Shown: positions 16,604 through 24,730 of the stretch, piece after piece
How positions within the stretch are numbered: the stretch's first letter is position 1
Layout: each line of letters starts with the position of its first letter
Source: Dehalococcoidia bacterium UBA2158
GTDB taxonomy: Bacteria; Chloroflexota; Dehalococcoidia; Lucifugimonadales; UBA3495
DNA: 64,000 bases
Assembly: GCA_002328185.1 (NCBI GenBank)
Contig: DCWQ01000029.1
Location: 65,489 to 129,488 of the forward strand
Direction: 5' to 3'
Program-made: the position numbers and the translations under genes
Notes under the pieces: model-generated
What the model saw: only the letters and a program-made list of their open reading frames with translations
Told to the model about the DNA's origin: nothing
Databases searched by the model: none

Positions 16604-16815
16604 CGTCTGCCCTCTTCCCCAGTGAGCCTGACACCACTCGCCTGCCTGTCTGGTTCAACCAAATGCTTTGTGGCTCCACTACCCAACAACGGCTTCATTC
16701 CGACGCAACTAGGCACGCAGCGCAGAATAGCTCTATTCTATCACGGGGGTTGACATTAAGACAGGGAATCACCTTCAGCTAGCCACGGTTATGATGCGGA
16801 CAGGTTGTAAGGGGT

Positions 16816-17613
16816 TCAGGCCAATTCCCGCTTGCGCTCCAGCATCGTTTCGAGCGAGTCGGTGACGATCGCGTCTAGCTTGGCAGAGACCATCAGTGCC
16901 ATGTCCCGGTTGAAGTCTAAATCCCAGGCCAGCACTCGTGCGCCCCCGGTATGGAACCTTCTGTGCAGTCTGGGGTTGTACGAGTCGTTGGCCGGGTCGT
17001 ACCAATCGGCCTGGACGAAAGGGCTGAAGATGCGTGAGCGAATCGGAAACGGGTGGCGGCAGGACCAGATGTATCCCCTAGTGATTCTCGGCTCTATCTT
17101 GCGAAGTTCCCACAGCGAGATAGGGTTGAAGCTGGCCACCAGAGTGCTGTCCCACCGGGCGTGACGCCGAAGGGTTTCCGCCACCCTGTGGGCGATGAGC
17201 CTCATCCCTTTCATGATGACTTTCATTTCTACGTTGATCAGAAAGTCCGCCGGCAGAGACTCGAACACCTCATCCAATGTCGGCGGCCGCTCGTCTTTGA
17301 AGACAGGACTGTACCAAGACCCGGCGTCCAACTCGCGGACCTGGTCTTGGGTGGAATGGTTTACCGGCCCGTGACCGGTGGAGGTACGTTCCAAGCGGCG
17401 GTCGTGGAACACCACCAGCTTTTCGTCCTTGGTCAGCCGCACGTCAAGCTCGATGCCGTCAGCGCCCAGATCAAGGGCTTTTCTGAAGGCTGGAATGGTG
17501 TTCTCAGGGGCGCTGGCGACATCGCCGCGGTGGGCGATTATCAGTGGAAACGGCTGTGATCCGGGCGGGAAATCCCAGCGTGTGACCCGTTTTGCGCTTC
17601 CGCCTTCAGCCAA
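16816..17613 (-). CDS. Glycerophosphodiester phosphodiesterase
   Basis: A 265-residue GDPD-family TIM barrel. The motif IIAHRGDVASAPENT holds the first catalytic His and the Glu region, ADGIELDVRLTKDEKLVVFHD supplies the metal-ligand Glu/Asp pair and the second His, and NVEMK supplies the later Glu. The enzyme hydrolyses glycerophosphodiesters to glycerol-3-phosphate and an alcohol. No signal peptide is seen, so it resembles the cytosolic UgpQ type. It stands alone with no transporter genes beside it. Confidence 0.92.
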   Translation of the reverse strand: MAEGGSAKRVTRWDFPPGSQPFPLIIAHRGDVASAPENTIPAFRKALDLGADGIELDVRLTKDEKLVVFHDRRLERTSTGHGPVNHSTQDQVRELDAGSWYSPVFKDERPPTLDEVFESLPADFLINVEMKVIMKGMRLIAHRVAETLRRHARWDSTLVASFNPISLWELRKIEPRITRGYIWSCRHPFPIRSRIFSPFVQADWYDPANDSYNPRLHRRFHTGGARVLAWDLDFNRDMALMVSAKLDAIVTDSLETMLERKRELA

Positions 17614-17745
17614 GTTCGGACCTCAATGCCTAGAGTGCTTCCACCATACCGAGGGCTTGAGTTGGGTGTCAATGAACGGATTCCCGTGTGAGGAGTAGAA
17701 TGACTCAGGTCGGGCGGCGGGCACGAAATGGAAGCGCACCCATTT

Positions 17746-17870
17746 GTCATTCGGAGCGCAGCGAGGAATCCTGTTGCCAGGGGATTGCCGACTGCCTGTT
17801 ATGCAAGGCAGTAACGCGGTAGCGGTTAGGCAAAGGAATTCCTCGTCGGCTACCGCCTCCTCGGAATGAC
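17746..17870. repeat. Dispersed inverted-repeat element, complete copy
   Basis: The left end GTCATTCGGAGCGCAGCGAG is followed by GAATCCTGTTGCC. The right side begins GGCAAAGGAATTCCTCGTCG and ends CTCCTCGGAATGAC, so the two halves are imperfect inverse complements about 125 bp apart. It is the clearest member of the repeat family in this window. The remaining gap, 17614-17961, shows no gene. Confidence 0.65.
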
Positions 17871-17961
17871 ACACAGGGTCGGCCTCAAATTCAAACTGGG
17901 ACGCAGGAGAGTAGTTTATCTTGAATACGCAAGAGTCTGTTCAATGGAGCGCCTAGGCTGA

Positions 17962-19269
17962 ATGAGACCATTTTCAGGGGTTAGAGGAACTCTGCTGTCG
18001 GTGTTGCAGAACGCCGACTTCCGCATCATCTGGTACGTGGGAAGCGTGGGCGAATTTGCCCGCCGTATGGAGCTGCTGGTCTTAAGCTGGCTGATCCTTC
18101 AATTGACTGATTCCTACTTCCAATTGGGCCTGGTGCTGGCCTTCAACAATCTCTCCCGGCCTATGACTTCCATGTTCACCGGTTACATCGCCGACCGATT
18201 CCCCCGGCGCAATGTGCTGGCGGCCAGCCAGGCGATCAACGTCCTGACCGTGGCTACCCTGTTGGCGATGATCGCTTACGACTTCGATCTGATCAAGGGA
18301 TGGCACGTGTTCTCCGTGGTGTTCGTCCAGGGACTGACCAAGTCCATCGAAGACCCGTCCCGCCGTACCGCAATCTTCGACATCGTTGGTCAAAGGAGGC
18401 TGGTCAACGCCCTTTCCCTGGATGTGATCAGCCAGAATATCGGCAAGATGGCCGGTCCCATCGTGGGCGGGATACTCCTGGGCGCCGCCGGATTCACCGA
18501 GGCTTACGCCTTCTTGCTGATGGTTCACGTGATCAACCTAGGCTTGATCACCAAACTCCGAATACCCGATTACCAGGGCGTGGCTCAGATCGAGCCCGTG
18601 ATCAAAAGTTTAAAAGTCGCGGTGGGCTACGCCTGGAATAGCCCAGTGTTGATCGGGTTGTTCTATATCACCATTGTGATGAACGCACTGGCCTTCCCCG
18701 TGCAGCAGTTCATACCCGCCATCGGCCGCGACCACCTGGAAGTTGGTGTGACGTTGGTCGGACTGTTAGTCGCCGCAGATGGCTTTGGACAACTAGCCGG
18801 GGCGGGAATCATGGCCATCACCCGTGACCTCCGTTACCACGGACGGGTATTCGTGTTGGGTTCCACGGGAGTCCTGCTGATGGGCATAATTTTCGTCTGG
18901 TCGCCGTGGTATGCGCTGACCTTTGGGTTGCTGACCTTAAGCGGCATCGCCCAATCCGGTTTCTCCACGATGCAGAGCGCCGTCACCATGCTGGCCACGC
19001 CCCATGATATGCGGGGCCGGATGATGGGACTGCTCAGCGTGTGCATCGGCGTCGGCACGCCCCTGGGAGTGCTGGAGATGGGAGCGGTGGCTTCGGCGGT
19101 TTCGGTCCAATGGGCCATTTCATTGAATGCATTCGCCGGATTGGTGCTTCTATTGCCGGCCATGGCGTTGTCGCCGTTACTTTGGAAACCTCTGGCCCAA
19201 GCAGAGTCGGACTCGGAATCGGAGGAAGAACCGAACACGGCCTCTGAACCGCTGCGGGGAGAGACATAG
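17962..19269 (+). CDS. MFS transporter (EntS-like MFS_3 group)
   Basis: A 435-residue membrane protein with about 11-12 hydrophobic segments. The opening LQNADFRIIWYVGSVGEFARRMELLVLSWLIL and the loop GYIADRFPRRNVL between helices 2 and 3 are typical of the MFS_3 or enterobactin-exporter-like branch. The C-terminus is a hydrophilic, Glu/Ser-rich tail. The transported molecule is unknown, and export of a small organic compound is the usual role. It is a paralogue of the MFS gene at 30947-32215 (shared FRxxW, ADRxxR and FSTMQS motifs). No clear ribosome site precedes the ATG, so the start is only likely. Confidence 0.88.
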   Translation: MRPFSGVRGTLLSVLQNADFRIIWYVGSVGEFARRMELLVLSWLILQLTDSYFQLGLVLAFNNLSRPMTSMFTGYIADRFPRRNVLAASQAINVLTVATLLAMIAYDFDLIKGWHVFSVVFVQGLTKSIEDPSRRTAIFDIVGQRRLVNALSLDVISQNIGKMAGPIVGGILLGAAGFTEAYAFLLMVHVINLGLITKLRIPDYQGVAQIEPVIKSLKVAVGYAWNSPVLIGLFYITIVMNALAFPVQQFIPAIGRDHLEVGVTLVGLLVAADGFGQLAGAGIMAITRDLRYHGRVFVLGSTGVLLMGIIFVWSPWYALTFGLLTLSGIAQSGFSTMQSAVTMLATPHDMRGRMMGLLSVCIGVGTPLGVLEMGAVASAVSVQWAISLNAFAGLVLLLPAMALSPLLWKPLAQAESDSESEEEPNTASEPLRGET

Positions 19270-19284
19270 TCACGCTGGTTTCCC

Positions 19285-19313
19285 TTGCCCGCCGTAGGTG
19301 GAACCGTTATATT
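19285..19313 (+). promoter_or_regulatory. Sigma-70 promoter of protoglobin gene
   Basis: A -35-like TTGCCC and a -10 TATATT are separated by exactly 17 nt, and the -10 ends 47 nt before the protoglobin ATG at 19361. It would drive the protoglobin and the dehydroquinase-like gene together. Confidence 0.5.
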
Positions 19314-19360
19314 CTGGTTAATTGGTCGCCGAAACGACCCGAAGAAACCCCGGAGAAGAC

Positions 19361-19924
19361 ATGCAGCGTATCGTAGATTGGCCGGCCCGGATGAAAGAGG
19401 TTGCCGACTTCGTGGGCCTGGACCAAGCGGGCCTGGAAACCATCGAGTCGACCCGGGATCTGGTGTTGTCCAGGGGAGAAGAGATCACCGCGGACGTTTA
19501 TGACCATTTTCTAACATTTCCCGAGACCCGCCGGTTCTTCGAGGACGAGAATGGAGAGGTCGATGACGTCCGCCTAGAACGCCGGAAGCATAGCCTGCTG
19601 CGCTTTTTGACAGGCTCGATCGGCTTCAAGATCGACGAAGACTATCCCATTAGACTGCTGGCCACGGGCATCGTTCACAGCCATCCCCCATCTCACCGGG
19701 CTCATATGGGTTCGGTGCCTAGCCGATTCATGGTCGGCTCCATGTCCTTCTTGCAAACGGTCCTGGCAGACCTATTTCAAGAAGAGCTAAAAGACCCGCG
19801 CGAAGCCCACGCCGCGTCGGTGGCCTGGAATAAACTGCTGATGGTCCAGCTAGATATACTTCAAGCTGGCTACATCAATGAAACCCCGACCGAGGCATCA
19901 GAACGCACCCCGGAATCAGAATAA
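19361..19924 (+). CDS. Protoglobin-domain protein
   Basis: A 187-residue single-domain globin resembling the protoglobin or globin-coupled-sensor fold. Features include the helical run RRKHSLLRFLTGSIG, a likely heme-contact helix around GIVHSHPPSHRAHMG with candidate proximal His residues, and the final long helix with WNKLLMVQLDIL. No signalling domain follows, so it is a stand-alone heme protein that would bind O2, CO or NO, or act as a redox partner. The frame opens at 19322, but ATG at 19361 with CGGAGAAGAC before it is chosen. The dehydroquinase-like gene begins 27 bp after the stop, suggesting one operon. Confidence 0.8.
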   Translation: MQRIVDWPARMKEVADFVGLDQAGLETIESTRDLVLSRGEEITADVYDHFLTFPETRRFFEDENGEVDDVRLERRKHSLLRFLTGSIGFKIDEDYPIRLLATGIVHSHPPSHRAHMGSVPSRFMVGSMSFLQTVLADLFQEELKDPREAHAASVAWNKLLMVQLDILQAGYINETPTEASERTPESE

Positions 19925-19951
19925 GAACAAAAAACCAGGAGAGAATTACAC

Positions 19952-20377
19952 ATGGGCAAAGTGTTGGTGATCCAAGGCGCGGGCATGAATATGAGGGGGA
20001 AGGTCCAATTGGAGACGTTCGGACCCATGACCATGGAACAGATGAATGAGCAGATTCTTGGTTACGCTGAGGGCCTGGGAATGGACATCGAACTGATGCA
20101 TTCCAATATTGAAGGCGAAGTTGTGAATGCCTTATACGATGCCCACGACCGGGATTTTGACGCCGCGCTGATAAATCCGGCGGGTTACACGACCACCACC
20201 GGTCCCATCAAGGGCGCGATATCCCAGGTGAAGTTCCCCGTGATCGAGGTCCACGCTTCTAATCCCACCGCCCGGGGAACGGTCTCTCAGGTGCTGCCAG
20301 TCTGCAAGGGCGCGGTTTACGGCTTTGGGGTCTACGGCTACAAGCTTGCCCTGGAAGCGGTCAAACAGATGCCCTAG
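19952..20377 (+). CDS. Type II dehydroquinase-like protein, altered active site
   Basis: A 141-residue protein with the frame of type II 3-dehydroquinate dehydratase (AroQ): SNIEGEVVNALYDA, INPAGYTTTT, IEVHASN and YGFGVYGYKLAL. Several catalytic positions differ. The N-terminal NGPNL motif is QGAGM, the REPxxYG loop reads VQLETFG so the catalytic Tyr is Phe and the Arg is missing, and the histidine of THTS is Thr. The central His of EVHxSN and one Arg after it remain. Dehydratase activity is therefore doubtful, and a new substrate is likely. It follows the protoglobin by 27 bp with AGGAGAGAATTACAC before the ATG. A true shikimate-pathway role is not supported by its neighbours. Confidence 0.8.
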   Translation: MGKVLVIQGAGMNMRGKVQLETFGPMTMEQMNEQILGYAEGLGMDIELMHSNIEGEVVNALYDAHDRDFDAALINPAGYTTTTGPIKGAISQVKFPVIEVHASNPTARGTVSQVLPVCKGAVYGFGVYGYKLALEAVKQMP

Positions 20378-20393
20378 GCGCCTGCTTGGAGAG

Positions 20394-20585
20394 TTAGTCA
20401 CATCTGAAACAGCGGCGCTTCCCAAAGACATCGTCATGAACACCCTTGGTCACAATCAGATAATCGATGGCCGCTCGCAGTGTTTTTCCCTCGTCGGCTA
20501 TGTCGTATTTCTCTTTCATGGAACGAATAAAAGCCATCTGGTCTGTGCTTAATTCGATCTCATAGGCTTGTTTGGTGCTCGCCAT
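20394..20585 (-). CDS. Small ribbon-helix-helix-like protein with CxxC tail
   Basis: A 63-residue protein. An N-terminal strand (AYEIELSTDQ) is followed by two helices (MAFIRSMKEKYDI; KTLRAAIDYLIVTKG), the order expected for a ribbon-helix-helix fold. The extreme C-terminus carries CFRC, a possible metal or redox site. GGGAGACAGCTAA precedes the ATG. It is convergent with the dehydroquinase-like gene, with 16 bp between stops. DNA binding is inferred from the predicted shape only. Confidence 0.6.
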   Translation of the reverse strand: MASTKQAYEIELSTDQMAFIRSMKEKYDIADEGKTLRAAIDYLIVTKGVHDDVFGKRRCFRCD

Positions 20586-20614
20586 TTAGCTGTCTCCCGG
20601 AATTTAACTGCAAC

Positions 20615-21715
20615 TTAAAAAACGGCGTCCACCACCGCTTGGGATATTTCCGCCAGCCTGGGAGTGTTGGTCGCTTCGGCCCTGAACCCGTTGGTTATGT
20701 AAGCAAAGGCCAGCCCTGAGTCCGGGTTTGCCCAGCCAACAGAAGTCCCCGAACCGGCGTGGCCAAACGTGCGAATGTCCTCTTTGCCGGGGGCCGCGGA
20801 GCGGGGGTCTCCAAGAGACAGCCCCAATGAACGTTTCACCTGGCGGTCCAAACTGTGGTCTAGTCCCTCGGACTGCTGTTCAGTAACTGCCGCCACCGTT
20901 TCCGGCTTCATGGTGGTCACGCCGTCCAACGTTCCGCCACCGGCCATCATGGCGTAAAAACGGGCTAGGCCACGTGCAGTGGCGATACCGCCGCCGGCTG
21001 GTAAGACAGCAGTGTGTACCTCCGGCCGGTTGTAAATCGTCACCTGGCTGGTCCGGTCGCAATCCTCCATAGGGTACAATTTGGCCACCCGGACCTCCAT
21101 GGCCGGGTCGATGCCCAGGTGAAATTCTTCTATGTTTTGTGGACTGGTTATTTCTTCCCGCACGAATTGTTCAATGGGACGTCCATCGATCTTGCGTACC
21201 AATTCCCCCACGACCCAACCGAAATTACGGGGATGATAAGCGATCACCCGGCCCGGTTTGTAGTCCAGGGGTATCTGCTCCATGGCCTCGACCGCCGCTT
21301 CCCAATCGTGCCAGCGGTCCCAGGTCATGTGACTAGGAGTGTCGGGAAAGCCCGACTCATGGGTCAACACGTGTTTGATGGTGACGTCTTCCTTGCCCTT
21401 CTGGGCGAAGCCAGGCCAGTGGGCGGCGACCTTGTCATTCCAGTCCAATTTACCCCTTTCCCAAAGGATGTGGAGGCAGGCAGACGTCACGGCCTTGGTG
21501 GAGGAATAGAGGACGAACATGGTGTCCTCGGTCACCGGCTTGCCTGATTCTTGGTCGGCCAGGCCGCTATAGAGGTCCAGGACCGGCAATCCATGCCGGT
21601 AAACTGCCAGCGCCGCGCCGGGATGGACTCCAGTCTCGATTTGTTGATTGAATAGCTCTTCCACGCGGTTGAGACCCTCGGGGTCCATCTGAGCGTTTTC
21701 GGCGGCTACCACCAT
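20615..21715 (-). CDS. Serine hydrolase, beta-lactamase class C family
   Basis: A 366-residue serine hydrolase of the class C/EstB group. The nucleophile motif SxxK appears as SSTKAVTSACL, preceded by the typical LPVLDLYSG strand. The second-motif Tyr lies in AYHPRNFGWVVGELV, where PRN replaces the usual xN. FGHAGSGTSVGWANPDSGLAFAYITNG is the KTG-equivalent box (HAG). Relatives are esterases or peptidases rather than true beta-lactamases. No signal peptide is seen. It sits 63 bp upstream of mhpD-like and may share its transcript. The substrate is unknown. Confidence 0.88.
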   Translation of the reverse strand: MVVAAENAQMDPEGLNRVEELFNQQIETGVHPGAALAVYRHGLPVLDLYSGLADQESGKPVTEDTMFVLYSSTKAVTSACLHILWERGKLDWNDKVAAHWPGFAQKGKEDVTIKHVLTHESGFPDTPSHMTWDRWHDWEAAVEAMEQIPLDYKPGRVIAYHPRNFGWVVGELVRKIDGRPIEQFVREEITSPQNIEEFHLGIDPAMEVRVAKLYPMEDCDRTSQVTIYNRPEVHTAVLPAGGGIATARGLARFYAMMAGGGTLDGVTTMKPETVAAVTEQQSEGLDHSLDRQVKRSLGLSLGDPRSAAPGKEDIRTFGHAGSGTSVGWANPDSGLAFAYITNGFRAEATNTPRLAEISQAVVDAVF

Positions 21716-21778
21716 TGATTGAAATCCTATTATCTTCGTTTTTATTGTGGGGTCGTGGAACTGTGCCCTGGGCCGGGG

Positions 21779-22576
21779 CTAGATGATATCTACTTCTGCC
21801 CCTCCAAGGCCTTCTATCATTATGGAGGCCGTGTCTCCGGGTTTCACGGGCTTGGGCGACACGATACTACCGGTGATTATCACCATACCAGCCGACAGAC
21901 CCGAGCCTTGCTCGGCTAGTTTGTTGGCCAACCAGGCCAGCGGTTCCAATGGATGCCCCATGACATCCGAGCCGTGGCCGTCGCCCACTAACTCACCATT
22001 GATGGTTATGGAACCGTAAGTGGCTTGCAGGTCCAGGTTCCGCCAATTGGTCACCTGTTCTCCCATGACGACGCCGGCGTTGAAGATGTTGGCAGCCACA
22101 CCGGTGATGAAGCCGACCATCGGGTCCACGCCCGGAGTGCGACGGATATCGACTACCTCAAAGGCGGTCGACAGGGAATCCACCGCTTCTGAAACCCTTC
22201 CCCGGTCATAGGGCGCGCCGGTTAGGGGCAGGTCGGCGCCGAGCCGGACGCATACTTCGCATTCCAGGGCCAGTTGCACGTAATTAGCGGCGGTGAGGGT
22301 TTTGGGAGAATGGTAGATATTGTCTTCCAGCATTACTCCAAGGACCGGATCGCTGACTCCCACCGTCTGCTGTAGGGCCTTTGTGGTGTAGGCCAATTTG
22401 TAACCGGCGATGGGCCCTTGCTCTTCGGCGACGTGCCTCTGAAATTCTTTTTGGATCAGATAGGCTTCGTCCAGGTCGACCGGTAACAACCGCTCGTCCA
22501 GACAATACAATTGCTTCGTTCTAAATTGGCTTGCCAGGGTGTCGCCTGCCTGCTGAATCTTTACGTTTACCGACAT
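21779..22576 (-). CDS. 2-keto-4-pentenoate hydratase / FAH-superfamily protein
   Basis: A 265-residue member of the MhpD group. Recognisable stretches are GYKLAYTTKALQQ, the metal-ligand ALECEVCVRLG and later GVVMGEQV, GHGSDVMGHPLEPLAWLANKL and the C-terminal TGSIVSPKPVKPGD. The family hydrates 2-hydroxypenta-2,4-dienoate or decarboxylates related keto acids in aromatic meta-cleavage. AAGGAAGCCGG precedes the ATG. No ring-cleavage dioxygenase lies nearby, so the exact pathway remains open, but the oxygenases in this region make an aromatic or cyclic route plausible. Confidence 0.9.
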   Translation of the reverse strand: MSVNVKIQQAGDTLASQFRTKQLYCLDERLLPVDLDEAYLIQKEFQRHVAEEQGPIAGYKLAYTTKALQQTVGVSDPVLGVMLEDNIYHSPKTLTAANYVQLALECEVCVRLGADLPLTGAPYDRGRVSEAVDSLSTAFEVVDIRRTPGVDPMVGFITGVAANIFNAGVVMGEQVTNWRNLDLQATYGSITINGELVGDGHGSDVMGHPLEPLAWLANKLAEQGSGLSAGMVIITGSIVSPKPVKPGDTASIMIEGLGGAEVDII

Positions 22577-22621
22577 CTATCCGGCTTCCTTTTAATGCGG
22601 ACGAATCTCTACATTGGTTAT

Positions 22622-23782
22622 CTAAGTATAAGGTTCTAGTTCTACTTCGTGCAGCGCGGGCACTACTTCGCTGCCCAAGAGTTCCAAAGACCGCATGACG
22701 TCTTTGTGGGGGATATTGCCGTCGCTGCCGATGAGTATTAAGTAGCCAGGGCTCAGCTTCTGGACGGTGTCCTTGAGCTTGGCTATGACGGTTTCGGGGC
22801 TTCCCACCACGATCGCGTTGACATCCTGGAGGTCTTGGTAGGTCATGGGGGGGCCGCCTCCGCCGCCCAGGCGCCTGGTGGACATCTGGCTGGCAACCCG
22901 CGACTGGTAGCCTGGCGGGTCAACGTGCTCCACAGGGCCGCGCATCCGGTGATTCTGGGCCCACAGGAAGCCCTTGCCGATCTCCAGGGCCTTCTCGTCG
23001 GTGTCGGCCACCAGGGCCCGCACCTGGTAACCAAAGTGCTTCGGCCCCGGAGTGAACCCGACTTCTTTAGCGGTGTCGATATAGACCTTCTTGAGGTCCT
23101 GAGTCAGGCTGATTAGGGCGCCCAGGTTCATGTAGGCGTATTCGTGTTTGGCGGCCCAAACTACGCTCTCAGGGCTACTACCACCAGGAAACCAAACCGG
23201 AGGATGAGGTTTTTGCACCGGCAACACCCAAGGGTTGACCACTCGATATTGGTAATAATGGCCCTCAAACCGGAAGGGGCCGGGCTGCGTCCAGCATTTG
23301 ATTATCAGGTCGTGGGCTTCTTCGAACCGGTCTCGGTTCTCGGTGGGCGAGATACCGGCTTGCAGCGTTTCCACGGCTCCTCCACGCACGAAACCCGAGA
23401 TGAGACGGCCCCCGGAATAGCAATCCAGCATGGCCAGTTCCTCGGCCATGCGCACCGGGTCGTTGATGGGGATGATGTTGCCCAGGATGGCGATGCGCAC
23501 TTTCTTGGTCAGTTTGCTAATGACGGCGGCGTCGATGTTGGCCGACGGCTTCATGTTCCAATAGGCGGCGTGATGCTCGTTGGTCATGATGCCGTCCAAA
23601 CCGGCTTCATCTGCCAACGCATATTCTTCGTGGTACTGGTTGTAGAGCTCGTGGGCTTTCTGGGGGTCGAAATAGGAATTGGGAAAGCCCAGGCGGCCGG
23701 AGTCGTACTTCTCTAGGTCTGATTCTTTGACGTGGATATAGGGCTGTTGGGTGTGGAAGAAAACTTCAACGGAGTCTTTCAT
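22622..23782 (-). CDS. LLM-class flavin-dependent oxidoreductase
   Basis: About 386 residues of the bacterial-luciferase-like monooxygenase family: GLDGIMTNEHHAAYWN, ILGNIIPINDPVRMAEELAMLDCYSGGRLISGFVRG and a C-terminal NAIVVGSPETVIAKL. These enzymes use reduced F420 or FMN to oxidise or oxygenate organic substrates. It is one of three such genes in the window and diverged from the others. The frame opens at 23809 (TTG), but the ATG at 23782 begins the conserved sequence. The ribosome site is weak in either case. An extended -10 element is present at 23839-23847. Confidence 0.88.
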   Translation of the reverse strand: MKDSVEVFFHTQQPYIHVKESDLEKYDSGRLGFPNSYFDPQKAHELYNQYHEEYALADEAGLDGIMTNEHHAAYWNMKPSANIDAAVISKLTKKVRIAILGNIIPINDPVRMAEELAMLDCYSGGRLISGFVRGGAVETLQAGISPTENRDRFEEAHDLIIKCWTQPGPFRFEGHYYQYRVVNPWVLPVQKPHPPVWFPGGSSPESVVWAAKHEYAYMNLGALISLTQDLKKVYIDTAKEVGFTPGPKHFGYQVRALVADTDEKALEIGKGFLWAQNHRMRGPVEHVDPPGYQSRVASQMSTRRLGGGGGPPMTYQDLQDVNAIVVGSPETVIAKLKDTVQKLSPGYLILIGSDGNIPHKDVMRSLELLGSEVVPALHEVELEPYT

Positions 23783-23838
23783 AAAATCACGTCCGGGAAA
23801 CACGTCCAAGTTTAAGGCGGTTGGGCACGACGGGGCCT

Positions 23839-23847
23839 AGTATAGCA
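23839..23847 (-). promoter_or_regulatory. Extended -10 promoter of the flavin oxidoreductase
   Basis: The minus strand reads TGCTATACT, a TGn-TATAAT type element with one mismatch in the hexamer. Transcription would start near 23832, about 50 nt before the ATG at 23782. Confidence 0.5.
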
Positions 23848-23877
23848 CCTAGTTACGGCGCAGACGTGGCGGTCGGG

Positions 23878-24636
23878 TTAGGCAATCTCGATCCCTACCG
23901 GGCAGTGGTCGGAGCCCATGACATCCGCCAGGATGAACGCCCCGGTGAGTCGGTCGGCAAAATCTTGGTCAACGAAGAAATAATCGATACGCCAACCAAC
24001 GTTGCGGTACCGGGCCCGGGTCATCTGGTCCCAATAGGAATAATTATCCGGGTCCTGGTTGAAGATCCGGAGGGTGTCTTTATAGCCGTGGCCTAGAAAT
24101 TTATCTATCCAGGCCCGTTCTTCAGGAAGGAAGCCCGAGACTTTGACGTTCTCTTTGGGCCGGGCTAGGTCAATTTCTTTGTGGGCGGTATTCACGTCCC
24201 CGCAGACGACCACGTGCTTACCGCTCTTTTTGGTCTTCTCGGCGTACTCCAAGAAAGCGTCATAGAATTCCATCTTGTACTTGAGACGTTCGGCCGATCT
24301 CTTGCCATTGGGAAAGTAGATGTTGAACAAGACGAACTCGCCGAAGTCGGCGATGATTGTGCGGCCTTCGCTGTCGAACCGATCGCCGAAGCCGTACTGG
24401 ACGCTCTCGGGGGCCTTCTTGGCGTAGAGACCTACCCCGCTGTAACCCTTCTTATCGGGTGTGGAGAAGTAGGAAATATATCCGGGGATCGACTTGATTT
24501 CTTCGGGAAGTTGTTCTTCGTGGGCCTTGGTCTCTTGGAGGCACATGATGTCAGGGCTTTCGCCGCCGAACCAGGCCAGAAAACCCTTCTTATGCGCCGC
24601 CCGGAGACCGTTTACGTTCCAGGATATAACTCGCAT
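23878..24636 (-). CDS. xth: Exodeoxyribonuclease III (AP endonuclease)
   Basis: A 252-residue ExoIII/Ape1-family nuclease, a typical length. Motifs in order are SWNVNGLRAAHKKG, CLQETKAHEEQLP with the metal-ligand Glu, YSGVGLY, VFNIYFPNG-like FNIYFPNGKR, VCGDVNTAH with catalytic Asp and Asn, WRIDYFFVD, and MGSDHCPVGIEI with the catalytic Asp-His pair. It cleaves DNA at abasic sites and trims 3' ends in base-excision repair. AAGGAG lies 8 nt before the ATG. It is on the same strand as the two flanking flavin oxidoreductases but has no functional link to them. Confidence 0.96.
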   Translation of the reverse strand: MRVISWNVNGLRAAHKKGFLAWFGGESPDIMCLQETKAHEEQLPEEIKSIPGYISYFSTPDKKGYSGVGLYAKKAPESVQYGFGDRFDSEGRTIIADFGEFVLFNIYFPNGKRSAERLKYKMEFYDAFLEYAEKTKKSGKHVVVCGDVNTAHKEIDLARPKENVKVSGFLPEERAWIDKFLGHGYKDTLRIFNQDPDNYSYWDQMTRARYRNVGWRIDYFFVDQDFADRLTGAFILADVMGSDHCPVGIEIA

Positions 24637-24730
24637 GAGACCAACTCCTTACTTGCACAACCTAGATAACCCGATTAAGCACCGGCCCGGACCTATTCAT
24701 AATCTGCTTTGGGACACACCTGATACCCGG

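Noticed and set aside
20615..21715. Antibiotic-resistance beta-lactamase
   Set aside because: The second-motif region reads YHPRN and there is no signal peptide. The protein fits the EstB-like esterase/peptidase group.
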